Shown: in pieces, positions 36,291 through 43,508 of the stretch
How positions within the stretch are numbered: position 1 is the first letter of the stretch
Layout: each line of letters starts with the position of its first letter
Assembly (NCBI GenBank): GCA_020636215.1
Contig: JACJYG010000006.1
Coordinates: 496,001-560,000 of the forward strand
DNA from: Lewinellaceae bacterium
GTDB lineage: Bacteria; Bacteroidota; Bacteroidia; Chitinophagales; Saprospiraceae
Length of the DNA stretch: 64,000 nucleotides
Reading direction: 5' to 3'
Made by a program: the position numbers and the translations under genes
The notes under the pieces: generated by a model
The model's database searches: none
What the model saw: the letters and a program-made list of their open reading frames with translations, nothing else
What the model was told of the DNA's origin: nothing

Positions 36291-36643
36291 TGGACAGCGA
36301 AAAGCCCGATTTTTCTCAGGGGGTGACTTTTGTCATCCCCACCAATTTGAAATGTATCTAACTTTGGGCATTCCCCCATTTTAAGGTATGTTTGGCTATC
36401 TCTGGTTCCGTTTTCAGTGACTACTCCCCCCTGATCGATGTGCATCGATGCACATCAGGATCAATATCTATTTTCCAGGCATTTGCTATGTTTTCTCCAG
36501 TCCTGATTTCGGACATATTAAAAAAATATTTTTTTCTAAACATGAAACCCCACTCCCTCATTTGCGTAAACGTATTGTGAATAGGGGTAATTAAAGCGGC
36601 CCTTGTCCGCTAAATTCCACGAACAAACAAAGAAAGTCTAGCG
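36291..36643. other. Intergenic stretch with two -7 boxes and a 20-bp palindrome
   Basis: No convincing gene. TAACTTTG (36359-36366) and TATGTTTG (36387-36394) match the TAnnTTTG consensus. A perfect 20-bp palindrome without a loop lies at 36437-36456 (GATGTGCATC and its complement), 190 bp upstream of the peroxidase start; such a site suits a dimeric DNA-binding protein. An imperfect hairpin (GGGGTGAC/GTCATCCCC) lies near 36320. Confidence 0.5.
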
Positions 36644-37972
36644 ATGATGAAACACTTGTTTACTTTGGTATTGTTAGCAGCATTGATTTTTGCCTGCACT
36701 CATGACCCTCTTTTTAACCCCCTGGACTATCAACTGGAGACGAGGCTGCAGGAGTTGTCTCCTGGTGGAGATATCAACTATTTCAGGCTGCCCGACAGCG
36801 ACGATTTCAACTCCATCCCACAAGGTGTTGGCAACCGTCTGACACCGGAAAAAGTTGCCCTTGGTAAAATGTTGTTTTACGAAACCGGCCTGGGGGAAGA
36901 CGCCAAATATCAAAATGGTAAAGATACCTATTCCTGTTCCACCTGTCACGTGCCCAGTGCCGGCTTCATGCCCGGCCGCCTTCAGGGTATTGCGGACGGA
37001 GGGGTAGGCTTTGGCCTGAATGGGGAGAGCCGAAGCATGATGAACGGTTATGATGAATCAGAATTAGATGTGCAGGGAGCTCGGGCTTTAAGCCTGCTCA
37101 ATGTAGCTTATGTGACCAATACGACCTGGAGCGGCCAATTTGGGGCAAATTTTGTCAATGAGGGCACAGAATACGCCTGGACGGATATCAGAGAGGTGAA
37201 CCATATGGGCCTGGATGGGCTGGAAGCCCAAAATATTGAAGGCACTATCATCCATCGGATGCGCCTAAGCCGGGGCTTGCTCGATACCCTGGGATATCTG
37301 CCTATGTTTGACGCCGCCTTTCCCGAATTTCCGGAGTCGGAGCGATATAACCGGGTGACCACCAGCCTGGCGCTCTCCGCTTACCTGCGCACCCTGCTGG
37401 CCAATGAGGCCCCTTTCCAACGCTGGTTGAAAGGAGAACAGGACGCCATGGATGAGCAGGTGAAAACGGGCGCTTTGTTGTTTTTCGGCAAAGCCGGCTG
37501 TTATCGTTGCCACAAGGGCGCTTCCCTCAACTCAGTCGAATTTCATGCTATTGGGGTTCGGGACTTATATCAAACCGGAGGGTTCAATACCGGGCCGGAT
37601 GATATACGCAACTTTGGACGAGGGGGCTTCACCGGGAAAGAGGAAGATATGCGGAAATTCAAGGTGCCGGGTATCTACAACATGGCTGATTCGCCATTCT
37701 ATTTCCACGGGAGCAGCAAGCACTCCCTTCATGATGTAGTAGAATATTTTAACAAGGGAATCCCGGAAAATCCGGATGTGCCGGCCAGCCAGATCTCTTC
37801 CTTCTTCCATCCGCTGAATCTCACGGATGAGGAAGTACAGGACCTGGCCGAATTCTTGAAAAAAGGCTTGCACGACCCCAACCTGCAACGATATGTACCC
37901 TCATCGGTCCTTTCCGGGAATTGCTTCCCGAATAACGATCCGCTGTCGCGTGCGCACCTCGGGTGTGAATAG
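36644..37972 (+). CDS. Dihaem cytochrome c peroxidase / MauG family, lipoprotein
   Basis: A 442-residue protein with a lipobox (LIFAC, Cys18). It has two c-type haem sites: C98-S-T-C101-H102 and C286-Y-R-C289-H290, the arrangement of bacterial cytochrome c peroxidases and MauG. Other family features are LTPEKVALGKMLFYE before the first haem and FKVPGIYNMADSPFYFHG and LTDEEVQDLAEFLK near the end. It reduces hydrogen peroxide with electrons from a c-type cytochrome, or oxidises a protein substrate. A second ATG one codon down is equally good. The gene is followed by a rho-independent terminator at 38027. Confidence 0.92.
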   Translation: MMKHLFTLVLLAALIFACTHDPLFNPLDYQLETRLQELSPGGDINYFRLPDSDDFNSIPQGVGNRLTPEKVALGKMLFYETGLGEDAKYQNGKDTYSCSTCHVPSAGFMPGRLQGIADGGVGFGLNGESRSMMNGYDESELDVQGARALSLLNVAYVTNTTWSGQFGANFVNEGTEYAWTDIREVNHMGLDGLEAQNIEGTIIHRMRLSRGLLDTLGYLPMFDAAFPEFPESERYNRVTTSLALSAYLRTLLANEAPFQRWLKGEQDAMDEQVKTGALLFFGKAGCYRCHKGASLNSVEFHAIGVRDLYQTGGFNTGPDDIRNFGRGGFTGKEEDMRKFKVPGIYNMADSPFYFHGSSKHSLHDVVEYFNKGIPENPDVPASQISSFFHPLNLTDEEVQDLAEFLKKGLHDPNLQRYVPSSVLSGNCFPNNDPLSRAHLGCE

Positions 37973-38026
37973 GCGCTGTGGTTCACTTTTGTGTTGAAAT
38001 TGAGTCTATGGGATAATAGTACTATT

Positions 38027-38058
38027 GGGCGCTCCGTTTTTCGGGGCGCTTTTTTTTA
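38027..38058 (+). terminator. Rho-independent terminator after the peroxidase gene
   Basis: The stem pairs 38029-38036 (GCGCTCCG after GG) with 38042-38049 (CGGGGCGC), one G-T pair, around TTTTT, and is followed by a run of at least eight T. It lies 55 bp after the stop. The end of its T-run doubles as the start of the next promoter. Confidence 0.8.
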
Positions 38059-38064
38059 TTTTTG
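38057..38064 (+). promoter_or_regulatory. -7 box, TATTTTTG, overlapping a terminator
   Basis: Exact TAnnTTTG match that begins inside the T-tract of the terminator, 24 bp before the SDR start at 38088. Confidence 0.55.
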
Positions 38065-38087
38065 AGCCTGACCACTTAATCAGGCTT

Positions 38088-38858
38088 ATGAACCATTGGA
38101 ATCTCAAGGGCAAAACCGCCATCGTTACCGGCGCCAGCAAAGGCATTGGATTAGCTACCACCGAAGAGCTGCTGCGCCATGGCGCGGAAGTACTGTTTCT
38201 GGCGCGCTCCGAAGCATTGATCCGGGAAGCGGAGGAGGGTTTCAAGGCCAAGGGCTGGAAAGCCTATGGTTTGATCGCAGATATCGCCGAAGAATCCCAG
38301 CGTGAGGCGGTGGTGAAGAAAGCAGAACAACTATGGGGCCGCCTCGATATCCTGGTCAATAACGTGGGTACAAATGTGCGTAAACCCACCCTGGAAGCCA
38401 CGGCCCAGGATCTCCAGCACGTCATGGATATCAACGTGGGAACCGCCTTCGACCTCTGCCTGAGATTGTATCCTCTCCTCCAAAAGGGAACCCAAAGCAG
38501 CATCATCAACGTAGCTTCTATAGCTTCCCTGACGGGAGTGATGTGGACAACAGCTATTTACGCTATGTCCAAAGCAGCCATGAACCGCATGACGCAGTAT
38601 CTGGCAGTAGAGTGGGGCAGGGATGGCATTCGCGTCAATTCCGTGAACCCCTGGTTCATTAATACGGCTCGGGTGGAACGCGTACTGAAGGATGCGGAAA
38701 AAGTTCGGCAGATCGATGAAGCAACCCCCCTGGGCAGAGTGGGTGAACCTGAAGAAGTTGCCCGCACTATTGCTTTCCTGGCCATGCCCGCTGCATCTTA
38801 TCTGACTGGCCTTACGCTCCCGGTGGATGGCGGGTTCTCACAGGTGGGCATCCGGTGA
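38088..38858 (+). CDS. Short-chain dehydrogenase/reductase (tropinone-reductase-like)
   Basis: A 256-residue classical SDR from the ATG at 38088; the frame upstream lies within the terminator and is not coding. It has the NAD(P) site TGASKGIG, the NNVGTN motif, the catalytic Ser and Tyr-x3-Lys in YAMSKAAM, and the C-terminal ASYLTGLTLPVDGGFS. The opening NHWNLKGKTAIVTGASKGIG is close to tropinone reductase-type enzymes, which in bacteria have mixed substrates (ketones, sugars). The substrate cannot be named. The stop codon is 20 bp from a 9-bp minisatellite. Confidence 0.9.
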   Translation: MNHWNLKGKTAIVTGASKGIGLATTEELLRHGAEVLFLARSEALIREAEEGFKAKGWKAYGLIADIAEESQREAVVKKAEQLWGRLDILVNNVGTNVRKPTLEATAQDLQHVMDINVGTAFDLCLRLYPLLQKGTQSSIINVASIASLTGVMWTTAIYAMSKAAMNRMTQYLAVEWGRDGIRVNSVNPWFINTARVERVLKDAEKVRQIDEATPLGRVGEPEEVARTIAFLAMPAASYLTGLTLPVDGGFSQVGIR

Positions 38859-38877
38859 GGTTTATCCGTTTTTATGA

Positions 38878-39192
38878 GTCTGGTATGTCTGGTGGGTCTG
38901 GTGCGTCTAGTATGTCTAGTATGTCTGGTATGTCTGGTGTGTCTGGTGGGTTTGGTATGTCTGGTGTGTCTGGTGCGTTTGGTGCGTCTAGTATGTCTGG
39001 TATGTCTGGTATGTCTGGTGGGTCTGGTATGTCTGGTACGTCTGGTGGGTCTTGTATGTCTGGTACGTCTGGTGTGCTTGCCCGGCTCGCAGAGATTTAT
39101 CCGGCTGGCTAGACGGACGGGTCTGGTGGGTCTAGTATGTCTGGTACGTCTGGTACGTCTGGTACGTCTGGTGTGTCTGGTATGTCTAGTGG
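38878..39192. repeat. 9-bp minisatellite array of 30 units with one spacer
   Basis: Thirty 9-mers of the form GTCTRGTNN can be counted: 22 from 38878 to 39075, a 45-bp spacer (39076-39120) that contains the same CCCGGCTCGCAGAGA sequence as the spacers of the first array, then 8 units (39121-39192). Here the variable last two bases are mostly AT, GG, AC, GC and GT. Both arrays end in the same way (a GG unit followed by GCC). The reading frames over it are artefacts of the 9-bp period. Confidence 0.95.
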
Positions 39193-39219
39193 GCCGGAAG
39201 GGAGTGTTCAGGAGTTCGA

Positions 39220-39361
39220 GTCCCGTCCCTAGGGGCCGGGTAAAGTTCGAGGAGACGAGTTCCCTGAAGCCCCAGTAAAATCAGGGCGTCCCTGATCATG
39301 GAGGAGGATTTGACACAGTTATTTGAAAACTCCCAACCGGAACACCCAAACTTTACCCGGC
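39220..39361. repeat. Dispersed repeat element, inverted relative to the copy at 46731
   Basis: Two blocks are shared exactly, in inverted orientation, with 46731-46821: a 32-base block (39220-39251, GTCCCGTCCCTAGGGGCC onward) and a 19-base block (39308-39326). The 56 bases between them share no clear similarity with the 40 bases between the blocks in the other copy. A further, opposite-facing partial copy with TTTACCCGGC at 39352-39361 follows. Next to the 32-base block is AGTTCGAGTCCCG, which resembles the T-arm of a tRNA. Confidence 0.85.
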
Positions 39362-39387
39362 CCACAGGGACGGGACCCAACCCCCCC

Positions 39388-39807
39388 TCAGCCTAGCACC
39401 ACCTCCCAACTCCAGCTGATCTTCGCGGTAGGTTCCAGCAACTTTTTGACGGAACACAATTTTTCCATCGACAGGTTGACGGCTTTTTCCGCTTTTTTTT
39501 CTTCGATAGGGCCGAAGAGTATATAGTGGACGTGAATTTCTGCAAACAAGGCGGGCACCTTATCCTTTTCCCGTTCGGCAGTGACCGTTACCTTGATGTC
39601 ATTCAGTTGCTGGCGCAGCTTGCGTAGCATGTAGATGACGTCTATCGCACTGCAACTACCCAGGGCGGCCAGTACCATTTGCATGGGGCGCAGGCCTTTA
39701 TTATGGCCGCCGATCTCCGCAGCGCCGTCCGATTCCAGTGTGACGCCCGATTCATTGGTGGCTTGCAGGTGGAAGTCCTGGTCGAGGCGGTTGAGTTCTA
39801 TTTTCAT
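39388..39807 (-). CDS. OsmC family protein
   Basis: A 139-residue OsmC/Ohr-fold protein with the two conserved Cys, in ALGSCSAIDVIYML and in EKLCSVKKLL, and the family motif GLRPMQMVLAALGSCS. OsmC-type proteins reduce organic hydroperoxides with thiols. The sequence is of the short YhfA/OsmC type rather than Ohr. It is convergent with the SDR gene across the repeat region. Confidence 0.9.
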   Translation of the reverse strand: MKIELNRLDQDFHLQATNESGVTLESDGAAEIGGHNKGLRPMQMVLAALGSCSAIDVIYMLRKLRQQLNDIKVTVTAEREKDKVPALFAEIHVHYILFGPIEEKKAEKAVNLSMEKLCSVKKLLEPTAKISWSWEVVLG

Positions 39808-40055
39808 CTTGTAGGAAGCTTTTTTTGTAACAACAATTCTTCTTAATGTGAAATTAAAATAAGCTGATATAAGTCATCCTTTTCTTTGACAAAAAGCATG
39901 GACAGTTAATGGCTATGGATATAAATTTCGCAATAAGGCAAGAAAGGGGTGGAAAACAGAATTAAAAAACATGAATTCCTGCCCGCTTACACCAATTAAT
40001 GCTTAGGTACAGTTTCTGGTTTTATTCGCAATAATTAACCAAAAAATATTTTGCA

Positions 40056-41432
40056 ATGGAAAATGTATTGATCAGGAACCGCTGGTTAGTCGTGGTCGGG
40101 GCAATTTTCATTCAGCTGGCGTTGGGCGCTATTTACGCCTGGTCGGTCTTTACCAAGCTACTGACCGATGAAGAAGGGCTTTACCGGTTCTCCGCAACCC
40201 AGGCCGCCTGGATATTCTCAGCCGGGCTGGCCACCTTTGCCATCATTATGGTATTGGCAGGGAAGTGGCAAGCCAAGGCTGGCCCGCGGGTAGTATCATT
40301 GGCCGGGGGCCTGTTGCTGGGCCTGGGTTATATTTTGGGCGGCTTTTTCGGAAGCACCTTCTGGGCGCAGTTGTTTTTCATTGGGGTGGTAGGCGGCGCT
40401 GGTATTGGGCTTGCCTATGTGGTGCCGATTGCAGTGGGCGTCAAGTGGTTCCCTGATAAGAAGGGAATGATCACCGGCTTGGCGGTGGCCGGGTTTGGTT
40501 TTGGAGCTACCATTTGGGTGAAGCTGGCAGGCTCCTGGTTTGGGGGGCTGCTGAATACGACTCAGGTGTTTGGCCTGCCCGGCGTTCAGAGTGTCTTTGT
40601 AATCTACGGTATCGCTTTTGCGGTATTGGTCTTTATGGGTAGCCTGGCGATGGCCAACCCCCCTGAAGGTTATATTCCGGTGGGGTGGACGCCTCCCCAG
40701 CCAACGGGCAGTACTTCCAATGGGGCGGTTGATTTTACTTCCGCCAGGATGTTACGAACGCCTCAGTTTTATATGCTATGGAGTGTGTTCATCTTTTCCG
40801 CCTTGGCAGGCCTGATGGTGATCTATTGCATTAAGTTGTTTGGAATAGACGCACTATCCTATAATGGGGTGGCCAATGCCGGGGTGATTACCGGGACGGC
40901 TATGGCCTGGTATGCCATTTTTAATGGCTTGGGCCGGATCGTTTGGGGAGTGGTATCCGACCGCATTGGCCGCAAAGCAGCGATTGTTGCTATGACTTTT
41001 TTTCAGGGGGCTCTAATGCTGGCCATGTACCATGGGTTTATCCACATTGGGATGGCGCTGGGCTTTATTATTGCTGCTTCTGTTGTCGGGTTTAATTTTG
41101 GCGGCAACTTTGCTTTGTTTCCAGCCATCACGGCCGACTATTTTGGAAACAAGCGGGTGGGCAGCAACTATGGCTGGATGTTTACCGCCTATGGTATCGC
41201 CGGTATCGTCGGGCCACAGCTGGCCGGCCTGTTTAAGGATGCAGCTGAAAATAGCAATGACCCGAAGGTGTGGATGGCCCCCTTTATTGTGGCAGGAGCC
41301 GCTTGCCTGCTCGGGGCGGTGGTTATGCTGTTGACGCAACCACCTAAACAGCTTCCCGAGAAAAAGGAGAAGTTGGAGCAGCGGCCGCCTGATCGAGTCA
41401 TCAAAAAACGAGAACGGGCTTCTGTAGCTTGA
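40056..41432 (+). CDS. OFA-family MFS transporter (oxalate/formate antiporter-like)
   Basis: A 458-residue protein with 12 predicted membrane helices. It has the OFA features NRWLVVVGAIFIQLALGAIYAWSVFTKLL at the start, GIGLAYVVPIAVGVKWFPDKKGMITGLAVAGFG in helices 4-5, and the MFS loop motif NGLGRIVWGVVSDRIGRK between helices 8 and 9. Relatives exchange oxalate and formate or take up other monocarboxylates; the substrate is not shown by the sequence. The basic C-terminal tail is cytoplasmic. Single gene, with a 640-bp regulatory gap to metY. Confidence 0.92.
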   Translation: MENVLIRNRWLVVVGAIFIQLALGAIYAWSVFTKLLTDEEGLYRFSATQAAWIFSAGLATFAIIMVLAGKWQAKAGPRVVSLAGGLLLGLGYILGGFFGSTFWAQLFFIGVVGGAGIGLAYVVPIAVGVKWFPDKKGMITGLAVAGFGFGATIWVKLAGSWFGGLLNTTQVFGLPGVQSVFVIYGIAFAVLVFMGSLAMANPPEGYIPVGWTPPQPTGSTSNGAVDFTSARMLRTPQFYMLWSVFIFSALAGLMVIYCIKLFGIDALSYNGVANAGVITGTAMAWYAIFNGLGRIVWGVVSDRIGRKAAIVAMTFFQGALMLAMYHGFIHIGMALGFIIAASVVGFNFGGNFALFPAITADYFGNKRVGSNYGWMFTAYGIAGIVGPQLAGLFKDAAENSNDPKVWMAPFIVAGAACLLGAVVMLLTQPPKQLPEKKEKLEQRPPDRVIKKRERASVA

Positions 41433-41651
41433 ATAAATAAAAAATTAACATTTTTTTAGCATTTGACTTAATGCCATGAAAATAAAGCGATTCGGAGCTT
41501 TTTTTCTATTGAAAATACGGGGCAGATAATAAATCCTATAAAATCTATAGGAAAATAATTATTTTTGTCTGGTCATTCTTCCAACACTTTTTATCTGGCC
41601 GTTTTGGCGCCGGAAAAAGGGGGTGGGGTGGCGCGGTGTTATTTTTTTTGA
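41433..41651. other. AT-rich intergenic stretch upstream of the metYX control region
   Basis: No gene. It holds a small hairpin (CCTATA/TATAGG near 41535-41551) and a further possible -7 box TATTTTTG at 41560-41567. Confidence 0.4.
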
Positions 41652-41659
41652 TACATTTG
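41652..41659 (+). promoter_or_regulatory. -7 box, TACATTTG, of the metYX transcript
   Basis: Exact TAnnTTTG match with the riboswitch starting 28 bp downstream, so the transcript should begin just before the aptamer. Confidence 0.65.
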
Positions 41660-41686
41660 CGCCACGATCACTTCTTTGACAAGAAT

Positions 41687-41809
41687 GGTTTTATAAAGAA
41701 GGGTGGAGAGACGGGCTCTGCGAAACCCTGGCAACCATGCTACACAAGCAACGGTGCCAAATCCCGCCAACCTGCCGAAAGAAGGCAGGTGATTTGGAAA
41801 TATAAAATC
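41687..41809 (+). promoter_or_regulatory. SAM-I (S-box) riboswitch aptamer
   Basis: The S-box conserved positions can be lined up by eye: GGTGGAGAGACGGGCTCT (P2/P3), GCGAAACCCTGGCAACC, and ACGGTGCCAAATCC. The closing stem P1 pairs TTTTATA (41689-41695) with TATAAAA (41801-41807), and a P4 hairpin pairs CCTGCC with GGCAGG (about 41771-41789). It binds S-adenosylmethionine and normally lowers expression of downstream methionine genes when SAM is plentiful. The genes following are metY and metX, exactly as expected. Confidence 0.9.
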
Positions 41810-41818
41810 AAAACCAGC

Positions 41819-41932
41819 ATGATTTTCAACAACGCAAACCGCCAGGTTTCCAATCTTTCATCGACAACATCCCTTGTAACTTCTGTTGCATTGCACTCCT
41901 GCATGCGCCATTGTATGTGTTGTTGTTGCTAA
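41819..41932 (+). CDS. Cysteine-rich leader peptide of the metYX operon (putative)
   Basis: A 37-codon frame starts 9 bp after the riboswitch P1 stem and ends 143 bp before metY. Its last ten residues, MRHCMCCCC preceded by Cys, hold six Cys (positions 28, 32, 34-37) and two Met; the rest is plain (Asn, Ser, Thr, Val). Such Cys-dense C-terminal ends are the hallmark of leader peptides where ribosome stalling on scarce Cys-tRNA controls downstream genes. The metYX pathway consumes sulfide or cysteine-derived sulfur, so the logic fits. A longer open frame from 41636 runs through the riboswitch and is not credible. No clear SD sequence, as usual in Bacteroidota. Confidence 0.6.
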   Translation: MIFNNANRQVSNLSSTTSLVTSVALHSCMRHCMCCCC

Positions 41933-42075
41933 TTTCCCTTTAGCCATAGCGGTACCAGGCTTGAAGCACCCTCTCCGGAGGCCAGGCGCTTTATACTGGA
42001 CTGCATTTGGGAGCCAGGGAACCTCCTTTGTATTGCACCATTCAAATAATTTCCAACCAATAAAATTCACCAAGT

Positions 42076-43398
42076 ATGTCTGATTTACGATTTGAAACCT
42101 TGCAATTGCATGCCGGACAAGAAGATGTAGAAGGCACAACGCGCTCGCGCGCCGTGCCTATTTACCAGACTACCTCCTACACTTTCAAGGATTCTGAGCA
42201 TGGCGCCAACCTCTTTGCACTCAAGGAATTTGGCAATATATACACCCGGATCATGAACCCGACGACGGATGTTCTGGAAAAGCGCGTTGCGGCCCTGGAA
42301 GGTGGCGTAGCAGCCCTGGCGGTCAGTTCCGGGCAGGCTGCCCAGTTCATCGCGTTGAGCAACATTCTGGAAGTGGGCGACAACCTGGTTTCCAGCGCCA
42401 ACCTCTACGGAGGGACCTATAACCAGTTCAAGGTCAACTTCAAGCGTTTGGGTATCGAAGCCCGGTTTGTGGAAAACGAATCGCCGGAAGCGTACGAAAA
42501 ACTTATCGACAAGCGCACCAAAGCGCTTTATCTGGAAACCATTGGCAATCCCAGCTTCAATGTGGCCGACTTTGATGGTATCGCTGCGATAGCCCGCAAG
42601 TATGATATCCCGCTTGTAGTGGACAACACCTTTGGCGCCAGCGGTTATCTGTTCCGGCCGTTGGAACATGGGGCCAATATAGTGGTGCAATCCGCCACCA
42701 AGTGGATCGGCGGGCACGGTACTTCTATTGGCGGCGTCATCGTCGATGGGGGCAACTACAACTGGGGCAACGGCAAGTTTCCGCAATTTACAGAGCCTTC
42801 AGAGGGGTACCATGGCCTGAAGTTCTGGGAAGTCTTCGGCGCCGACGGCCCCTTTGGCAATATTGCTTTCATAATCCGCGCCCGGGTAGAAGGCCTTCGG
42901 GATTACGGCCCGGCCCTTAGCCCTTTCAATGCATTTCTGTTGCTGCAAGGCCTGGAGACCCTCTCTCTCCGGGTACAGCGCACCGTTGATAATGCCCTGG
43001 CGTTGGCAGAATGGCTGGAACAACACCCAGCCGTGGAATACGTTAACTATCCAGGCCTGGAGAGTAGCCCGGCGCACGCCAATGCCCGCAAATACCTCCG
43101 CAACGGCTTCGGCGGTGTTTTATCGTTTACCATAAAAGGCAGCAAAGACAACGCCGCTCGTTTCGTCGATAGCCTGAAACTCGTCAGCCACCTGGCAAAC
43201 GTAGGGGATGCCAAAACCCTCATCATTCAGCCATCAGCTACTACCCACCAGCAGTTGAACGAAGCTGCACAGCGGGCCGCCGGTGTCGTGCCCAACCTGC
43301 TGCGCGTTTCCGCCGGTATCGAGCATATCGATGACATCAAGGCCGATTTCGAGCAGGCCTTCACCAAGGTTGGGCTGGGAGGCTCTGTTTTGGCATAG
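42076..43398 (+). CDS. metY: O-acetylhomoserine aminocarboxypropyltransferase (O-acetylhomoserine sulfhydrylase)
   Basis: A 440-residue PLP enzyme of the Cys/Met metabolism family. The PLP lysine is Lys209 in VQSATKWIGGHGTSIGG; other features are RSRAVPIYQTTSYTF, YTRIMNPTTDVLEKRVAALEGG and the long C-terminal VSHLANVGDAKTLIIQPSATTHQQL. The Met-Y type insertion near GGNYNWGNGKFPQF separates it from cystathionine gamma-synthase. It makes homocysteine from O-acetylhomoserine and sulfide (direct sulfhydrylation). metX, which makes the substrate, follows, and the SAM riboswitch and Cys leader lie upstream. Confidence 0.95.
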   Translation: MSDLRFETLQLHAGQEDVEGTTRSRAVPIYQTTSYTFKDSEHGANLFALKEFGNIYTRIMNPTTDVLEKRVAALEGGVAALAVSSGQAAQFIALSNILEVGDNLVSSANLYGGTYNQFKVNFKRLGIEARFVENESPEAYEKLIDKRTKALYLETIGNPSFNVADFDGIAAIARKYDIPLVVDNTFGASGYLFRPLEHGANIVVQSATKWIGGHGTSIGGVIVDGGNYNWGNGKFPQFTEPSEGYHGLKFWEVFGADGPFGNIAFIIRARVEGLRDYGPALSPFNAFLLLQGLETLSLRVQRTVDNALALAEWLEQHPAVEYVNYPGLESSPAHANARKYLRNGFGGVLSFTIKGSKDNAARFVDSLKLVSHLANVGDAKTLIIQPSATTHQQLNEAAQRAAGVVPNLLRVSAGIEHIDDIKADFEQAFTKVGLGGSVLA

Positions 43399-43405
43399 AT
43401 TATAT

Positions 43406-43447
43406 GTTGATGGTTGTTAGTTGGATAAACAACCAGCAACCATCAAC
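43406..43447 (+). other. Intercistronic hairpin between metY and metX
   Basis: An 18-bp stem (43406-43423 with 43430-43447, one T-G pair and one mismatch) closes a 6-base loop, starting 8 bp after the metY stop. No T-run follows, so it should not end transcription; it could shield the metY mRNA end or reduce metX expression. It covers the ATG at 43404's first codons, which argues against that start for metX. Confidence 0.6.
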
Positions 43448-43508
43448 AATCCATAAAACACAGACATGGTTTTGGGCGCATTGCCCGGATCAACAAAAAT
43501 CAAAAATT

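Noticed and set aside
39211..39245. Possible tRNA gene
   Set aside because: Only a T-arm-like motif is present; no acceptor stem, D-arm or anticodon arm can be folded around it.
38855..39278. Two long plus-strand frames across the second minisatellite (Ser-Gly-rich and Leu-Val-Cys-rich)
   Set aside because: A 9-bp period without stops leaves open frames automatically. The products are pure repeats with no start signals, and the region is an intergenic repeat.
41636..41932. 98-codon frame starting upstream of the SAM riboswitch
   Set aside because: It runs through the aptamer, whose conserved bases explain the sequence. Only the last 37 codons, after the aptamer, are considered as a leader peptide.
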